This document shows positions 59,882 through 64,000 of a DNA stretch of 64,000 nucleotides, in pieces. The stretch is from positions 1 through 64,000 of the forward strand of contig NZ_LYPA01000046.1 in the NCBI RefSeq assembly GCF_001675045.1, given 5' to 3'. The notes under the pieces are model-generated. The model worked only from the letters and a program-made list of their open reading frames with translations. It did no database searches and was not told the origin of the DNA. A program made the translations under genes and the position numbers. The stretch comes from Paenibacillus oryzae. Its GTDB lineage: Bacteria > Bacillota > Bacilli > Paenibacillales > Paenibacillaceae. Numbering within the stretch: position 1 is the first letter of the stretch; each line of letters opens with the position of its first letter.

Positions 59882-61117
59882 TTAATATCTAGAATCTTTA
59901 ATTGTTACTTTATTAGCTTCGATCCATTGGTTTGCTTCATAACTAATTCCAATAACCAGTGCCCAAAACTCCTCGTCGCCTTTTGGTATGAAGATGCTTT
60001 TTGTATCCCAATACACTAGAATTTTTGTGCCTTGAACCTCCTTGACCATACCACTAAACATACCTTCGGCTGAGATGTTGTCTCCAATGTGGATTAACCT
60101 GCCATTTTTATCAAGTGGCTGGGTTTTGTTGAACTGGATGCTTAAGTCCTCATTTTCTGATTCTGGAGAATTATTATTTTGCACTTCATTTACTCCGTAA
60201 GCAAAATAACTGCTATAAGATTTTGGTAGGTAATCGAAGTCCCCTTGGTATAATGCAATAACTTGATTTTCGCCGTCCCAAACAAGCTGAATGGCTAGGT
60301 TTTCACTAACAAAACGTAGTGGAGTCATAGTCCTACCACTTATTATGGTAGGTGCGACGTCCAGAGTTTTTTCAACACCATTGACAAGTGCTTTTGTTTT
60401 TCCAACCCAAAGTACAACCAAATTTGTATCTAATGAAATCGTTACTTTTTTATTACTACCATCCCAGGTAACACTCCCCCCAAACTCCTCAATTACTCGA
60501 GCAATCGGGAGCATAGTTCTTCCTTGTCGTATAATTGGTTTAGATCCACTTTTAGGATCAAACAGTTTTATTTCATCATTCACATACATCCAATAATCGT
60601 CTACTTTGAGTATAATACTCAAATTTTTACTAACGATTTTTTCATTATGATTTTTTGTTCGAATAATAATTCGGTTCGTATAGAGGCTGACTGTGGTGCC
60701 TTCTCCTAGAATCTCTTCAAAGATAAAAGCGGGCATAAATATATTGTTATCATCAAGAAGTTTATAACTGCGACTTATTTTAATGAGGTCTTTTTCTTTT
60801 TCACACGATTTATCAAAAACAGTGACCTCGGTTTTATACTTAAACTCGTAACATGAGTCCTGAAATACAATTTGAGTAGTATTGAATGCCCCATCGTAGC
60901 CTTTATATGTTTCGCTAGTGTTAGGATCAATTGCTTTAAGAATTTCAGTCACTGGAAAATAATAAACGCCATAATCATTAAGTGGATCAGTGATTTTTCC
61001 GATCTTTTCTCCATTGAATTCATAAGTAAACTCTACACGGGCTGCATTAGATATGGTGGGAATTAAAGTAAGTAGTAAAAGGATTGATACGCAAAAAGCT
61101 GTTACTTTTTTTATCAT
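59882..61117 (-). CDS. Secreted protein with copper-amine-oxidase-N-type stalk domain
   Basis: 411 residues with a signal peptide (about 1-25). Two beta-rich repeats of the copper amine oxidase N-terminal (stalk) domain are seen at about 185-285, with the pattern GRTMLPIARVIEEFGGSVTW and ISGRTMTPLRFVSE. The family is common on Paenibacillus surfaces; it has no oxidase activity by itself. ATG at 61117 is preferred (GAGGT 7 nt upstream) over 61138. Cargo of the element; role unknown. Confidence 0.82.
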   Translation of the reverse strand: MIKKVTAFCVSILLLLTLIPTISNAARVEFTYEFNGEKIGKITDPLNDYGVYYFPVTEILKAIDPNTSETYKGYDGAFNTTQIVFQDSCYEFKYKTEVTVFDKSCEKEKDLIKISRSYKLLDDNNIFMPAFIFEEILGEGTTVSLYTNRIIIRTKNHNEKIVSKNLSIILKVDDYWMYVNDEIKLFDPKSGSKPIIRQGRTMLPIARVIEEFGGSVTWDGSNKKVTISLDTNLVVLWVGKTKALVNGVEKTLDVAPTIISGRTMTPLRFVSENLAIQLVWDGENQVIALYQGDFDYLPKSYSSYFAYGVNEVQNNNSPESENEDLSIQFNKTQPLDKNGRLIHIGDNISAEGMFSGMVKEVQGTKILVYWDTKSIFIPKGDEEFWALVIGISYEANQWIEANKVTIKDSRY

Positions 61118-61165
61118 TTTATTTACCTCTTTCTGCATGAATGTCGAGGAAACAACCGTAAGAAT

Positions 61166-61534
61166 CTAACTATCGTTTTCTTCATTGTTCGTTTGACCTT
61201 TACAACTGAGATGCGCTCCTGATACATTATTTCTGATTGCATCAATTATGATTTGCTTTAAATCATCAGAATTAAGTACAGTAAGGACGGGGTTCTTCTC
61301 ATTTACCCGATTGTTCAAGTGAGTTTCACCGCTGAAAAGAGTGTTAAAAGAACAGTCGAGGCCTGTGGCAATTTTCTCTAGTGTGTTTATGGTACAATTA
61401 TTTTTTTCTCCCCTTTCAATTTGCCCTAGATAACTGATGTTTATTGATGAGTGCAGTGCTAATTGTTCCTGGCTCATTCCCTTTTGGAGCCGCAAAAGCC
61501 GAATATTTTCCCCGATATTTTTTCCAAGATTCAT
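61166..61534 (-). CDS. XRE/cI-type transcriptional regulator
   Basis: 122 residues; N-terminal HTH_3 domain (GENIRLLRLQKGMSQEQLAL ... NISYLGQIERGEKNNCTINT) and a short C-terminal tail. ATG at 61534 has GAGGTGA 8 nt upstream. Probably a repressor controlling excision or replication genes of the element. Confidence 0.9.
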   Translation of the reverse strand: MNLGKNIGENIRLLRLQKGMSQEQLALHSSINISYLGQIERGEKNNCTINTLEKIATGLDCSFNTLFSGETHLNNRVNEKNPVLTVLNSDDLKQIIIDAIRNNVSGAHLSCKGQTNNEENDS

Positions 61535-61687
61535 ATTCAAATCACCTCTATAAAATGATAAATTCTTACAATGTATGCTTCAATATGATAGAGATTTTAA
61601 AAACGTATCTATAGGTACAATTTCAAGACTATTGAATAATAATTAAGTTGTTTAAAGCATTAACGCCCCCTTTCAGACAATAAAAAA

Positions 61688-61770
61688 GACGCATCCACGA
61701 AGACAATGTCAAAGAAGGTACGAGAAAATAGATTATCTCGTGTTTCTTTAAAATTGTCTGTGTCTACGTC
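61688..61770. other. Long imperfect hairpin in a 391-bp gene-free stretch
   Basis: GACG...AGACAAT...AAAGAA...ACGAGA on the left pairs in order with TCTCGT...TTTCTTT...ATTGTCT...CGTC on the right, an extended stem of about 35 bp with bulges around a short AT-rich loop. Could be a single-strand origin, an oriT-like site or a structured RNA. No other feature is seen in 61535-61925. Confidence 0.6.
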
Positions 61771-61925
61771 AAAATGTTAGTTATTATTTACAGCTAATGC
61801 TAAGCTTGAAGGCCTTGCGGCTGTGGAACTATATGCGCGTTCCAATTATCATAATCTATAATAATATTTGAAAGTACAATAACACAATATGAATAAAAAT
61901 TGCAAGCGTTAAATTCGTCTCTTTC

Positions 61926-62531
61926 TTATATAACCCCTTTTTCTTTTAGACTTATGAAGTTATTCCCTCCAATAATTAAGTGGTCAAGCACTTCTATACC
62001 AATGATTTCGCCTGCACTCACCAGTCTTTTTGTTAATTCGATGTCTTCAGGGGAAGGCGTAGAGTCACCGCTGGGATGATTATGAGCGCAAATAAGTGAG
62101 GCACTACAACGCTTAATTGCGGCGCGAAATACTTCTCTTGGATGAACGATTGCAGCATTAAGAGAGCCAATCGAGATGACTTCTTTGAAAATGACCCTGT
62201 TCTTTGTGTTTAAAAATAGGCAAGTGAAATTCTCTTTAGTTGCATACCTAAGTTCAGGTCCAAGCAGGTCAAATGCGTCCCTAGGACTACGAATTGTTGT
62301 TTGCTCATAAGTTGGAAGGCTCAGGTTCTTTGCAAGTTTTAGCAGGGCAGTCAGTTGACGAGCTTTACCCCTTCCTATTCCTTTTATGCTTATGAGTTGC
62401 TGCTCGGTTACATCCATTAGCTCTGCTGTAGTCGGAAACTGGTCAAGTAGCTGCTGGATAGGATAGCTTTCGGCACGTTCACGCAAAACCTTAGAAATCA
62501 ACATTTTTAACTCTTCTCTTTGACCGTTCAT
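61926..62531 (-). CDS. radC: RadC-family protein (JAB/MPN domain)
   Basis: 201 residues: an HhH segment (LISIKGIGRGKARQLTALLK) and a JAB1/MPN domain with the metal motif in LICAHNHPSGDSTPSPED (H-x-H-x10-D). RadC homologues recur in mobile elements; a repair role is not supported experimentally for the family, and function is open. ATG at 62531 has AGGAGG upstream; the longer frame from 62579 lacks one. Confidence 0.93.
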   Translation of the reverse strand: MNGQREELKMLISKVLRERAESYPIQQLLDQFPTTAELMDVTEQQLISIKGIGRGKARQLTALLKLAKNLSLPTYEQTTIRSPRDAFDLLGPELRYATKENFTCLFLNTKNRVIFKEVISIGSLNAAIVHPREVFRAAIKRCSASLICAHNHPSGDSTPSPEDIELTKRLVSAGEIIGIEVLDHLIIGGNNFISLKEKGVI

Positions 62532-62778
62532 AAGTATACCTCCTGATATATTAATTTGATAGTTAGTAACCAGATACATATGCTTATGTCGAGTATTGCC
62601 TCTCGCGAGGACTACCTATCTGTATAAGTATCAAGGATATAATATAGAATTTATTTTCTCATTTTTACTTATTCTATAGATCAGTAGTCCTATATTTTTT
62701 CTTAGAAAAAAAGGAAAATGACGGAAACAGTCGAATTAGTATTTATATTGATCTGTCCGAATGAGGGGGGGCTTTTCT

Positions 62779-64000
62779 ATGTATCTCTCAGAAGTTAGAA
62801 TTACAAACTTCCGAAAATTTGGTCAAGGAACTAACGGTGAGCCTGGATTGGTTCTCGTCTTAAATAAAGGTCTTAATGTCCTTATTGGTGAAAATGATGC
62901 CGGAAAATCTACAGTAATCGATGCAATCAAGTTTGTCTTGTTAACCCAAAGTCGGGAGTATTCCAGACTTGAGAAAGAAGATTTTAATTATGATTCTAAT
63001 GAACTGAAAATTGAATGTATTTTTAAAGGATTTACTGTGAATCAAGCAAAGGATTTCTTAGAGTGGATAACAATTGATTCAGATAAAAAATATAGCCTTC
63101 GTGTTTTCCTAACTGCTAAAAAGGATATTAAAGGAAAGATATTAATTGATGATGTGCATGCAGGAAGTGATAGTGAAGGACAAATTTTATATAGTAAAGC
63201 GCGTGATTTACTTAGAACTATTTATCTTAAACCCTTAAGAGATGCAGAAAATGAACTTGCAGCAAAAAGGAATTCAAGATTGTCTCAAATTTTATATTCA
63301 CATCCTGAGTTTTCATTGGGTGAAGATCATAGACTCGTCGAAATTATTAGCGAGGCTAATGAGAAAATTAAGAACTACTTTGATTATGACGAACTGACTA
63401 GTGATGAAAGAAAGATTCTAAAATCAATCAATATGTATTTGTCAAGATTCTCTGATAATAAAAATTCATTGCGTTCAAATATAGAAATAGCGGCAGTTAA
63501 CTTGAAAATGATCTTAGAAAAAATTGATCTTTTACTTGTTTCTACGAAGTCAGGGCTAGGTTCTCTTAATCAACTATACATTGCGGCTGAATTATTACTA
63601 TTACAAATTGAAAAAACTGAAGGTATCAATCTAGCCTTGATTGAGGAGATTGAAGCCCATTTACATCCACAAGCCCAAATAAGGGTGATAGACTACCTTC
63701 AAGAATTAAGTGAAGGCAGCACATCTCCGATGCAGATATTACTAACAACTCATAGTGTAACATTAGCTTCAGTTATCAAACTTAATAATTTAATCTTGTT
63801 TACTGAAGGAAAGGCTTTTTCTTTAGCTGAAGGAAGTACCAAACTACACAAAGGAGACCATAAGTTTTTAGAAAGGTTTTTAGACTCTACGAAAGCCAAT
63901 TTGTTTTTTGCTAAAGGAGTTATTATCGTTGAAGGTGATGCAGAGAACTTATTATTGCCGACATTTGCCGATAAACTAGGGAAATCTTTTGCTAAGAATG
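62779..64000 (+). CDS. OLD-family ATP-dependent endonuclease (partial, cut by window end)
   Basis: The first 407 residues of a longer protein; the frame is open to the last base. Walker A GENDAGKS (37-44), an ABC-type signature region near SGLGSLNQLY, Walker B LALIEEIEAHLHP (~285), H-loop LLTTHSVTLAS, then the start of a TOPRIM nuclease domain, VIIVEGDAENLL (Glu385, Asp387). This order is that of OLD nucleases, including GajA of the Gabija anti-phage system. GAGGGGGG precedes the ATG. Cargo of the element; partner genes would lie beyond 64000. Confidence 0.88.
   Translation, partial: MYLSEVRITNFRKFGQGTNGEPGLVLVLNKGLNVLIGENDAGKSTVIDAIKFVLLTQSREYSRLEKEDFNYDSNELKIECIFKGFTVNQAKDFLEWITIDSDKKYSLRVFLTAKKDIKGKILIDDVHAGSDSEGQILYSKARDLLRTIYLKPLRDAENELAAKRNSRLSQILYSHPEFSLGEDHRLVEIISEANEKIKNYFDYDELTSDERKILKSINMYLSRFSDNKNSLRSNIEIAAVNLKMILEKIDLLLVSTKSGLGSLNQLYIAAELLLLQIEKTEGINLALIEEIEAHLHPQAQIRVIDYLQELSEGSTSPMQILLTTHSVTLASVIKLNNLILFTEGKAFSLAEGSTKLHKGDHKFLERFLDSTKANLFFAKGVIIVEGDAENLLLPTFADKLGKSFAKN

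Larger units (their letters stand above)
54337..64000. mobile_element. Integrative element at tRNA-Ala (left part; right end outside window)
   Basis: Next to the tRNA 3' end are a tyrosine integrase and an excisionase-like gene, then an AAA ATPase, a Rep-like protein, an XRE regulator, RadC and an OLD nuclease, all AT-rich compared with the DNA before 54.3 kb. No conjugation genes are seen in this part, so it may be an integrative plasmid-like or mobilisable element. The attachment core should be the tRNA 3' segment, repeated at the far end beyond 64000. The left boundary is placed at the tRNA end by inference. Confidence 0.75.

Overview
The window looks like chromosomal DNA of a spore-forming Firmicute of the Paenibacillaceae (Paenibacillus or a close relative). 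Supporting signs are gerE, an alpha/beta-type SASP gene, ytaF, Gram-positive Shine-Dalgarno sequences with many TTG/GTG starts, and the order (sensor kinase/regulator) ... polA-mutM-ytaF-coaE-nrdR, which resembles the phoPR-polA-mutM-ytaF-coaE-ytcG block of Bacillus. From 1 to about 54.3 kb the DNA has balanced base composition. From the tRNA-Ala gene at 54264 to the end it is clearly AT-rich, and I read that part as an integrated element.

Layout. 0-9.4 kb: a 52-bp-period palindrome array, a type I pullulanase (minus strand), then a cell-surface set (giant GT-C glycosyltransferase, GT2, GtrA, class D-like sortase). 9.5-18.6 kb: a Cd/Zn P-type ATPase with an ArsR-type operator, a hypothetical protein, a decayed gerE copy and a truncated RhuM gene next to intact gerE, a secreted FMN/FAD fumarate-reductase-like lipoprotein behind a Rex/Fnr-like site, a TPR protein and an orphan Spo0B-fold kinase. 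18.6-28.6 kb: SWIM protein plus SNF2 helicase, DUF3221 lipoprotein, pssA, a TetR-controlled pair of SMR exporters, a double-HD phosphohydrolase and a BASS transporter. 28.6-35.1 kb: a MITE-like element, a PhoR-type kinase and PhoP-type regulator in unusual kinase-first order, then a minus-strand operon (M20 hydrolase, YjjP/YjjB exporter, AraC regulator).

35.2-40.1 kb is the most interesting native region. A CBS-MCP protein, phoU, a CBS-GGDEF protein and an EAL phosphodiesterase lie in a row, with PhoP-box-like hexamer repeats before the first gene and before phoU. This suggests a link between phosphate starvation and cyclic-di-GMP. The pst transporter (49.9-53.7 kb) has its own PhoP box and lacks an adjacent phoU. 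Between them lie polA, mutM, ytaF, coaE, a lytic transglycosylase, a SASP gene, nrdR and hxlA-hxlB-hxlR. The spacers of this block are full of short tandem repeats (17 bp, 52 bp, about 19 bp).

54.3-64 kb: tRNA-Ala(GGC) followed by a tyrosine integrase, an excisionase-like protein, an AAA ATPase and a Rep-like protein, a small zinc-ribbon protein, a secreted stalk-domain protein, an XRE regulator, RadC, and the start of an OLD-family ATPase/TOPRIM nuclease cut by the window edge. This is an integrative element with a likely defence cargo; its far end is outside the window. No complete insertion sequence, rRNA operon or CRISPR array was seen.
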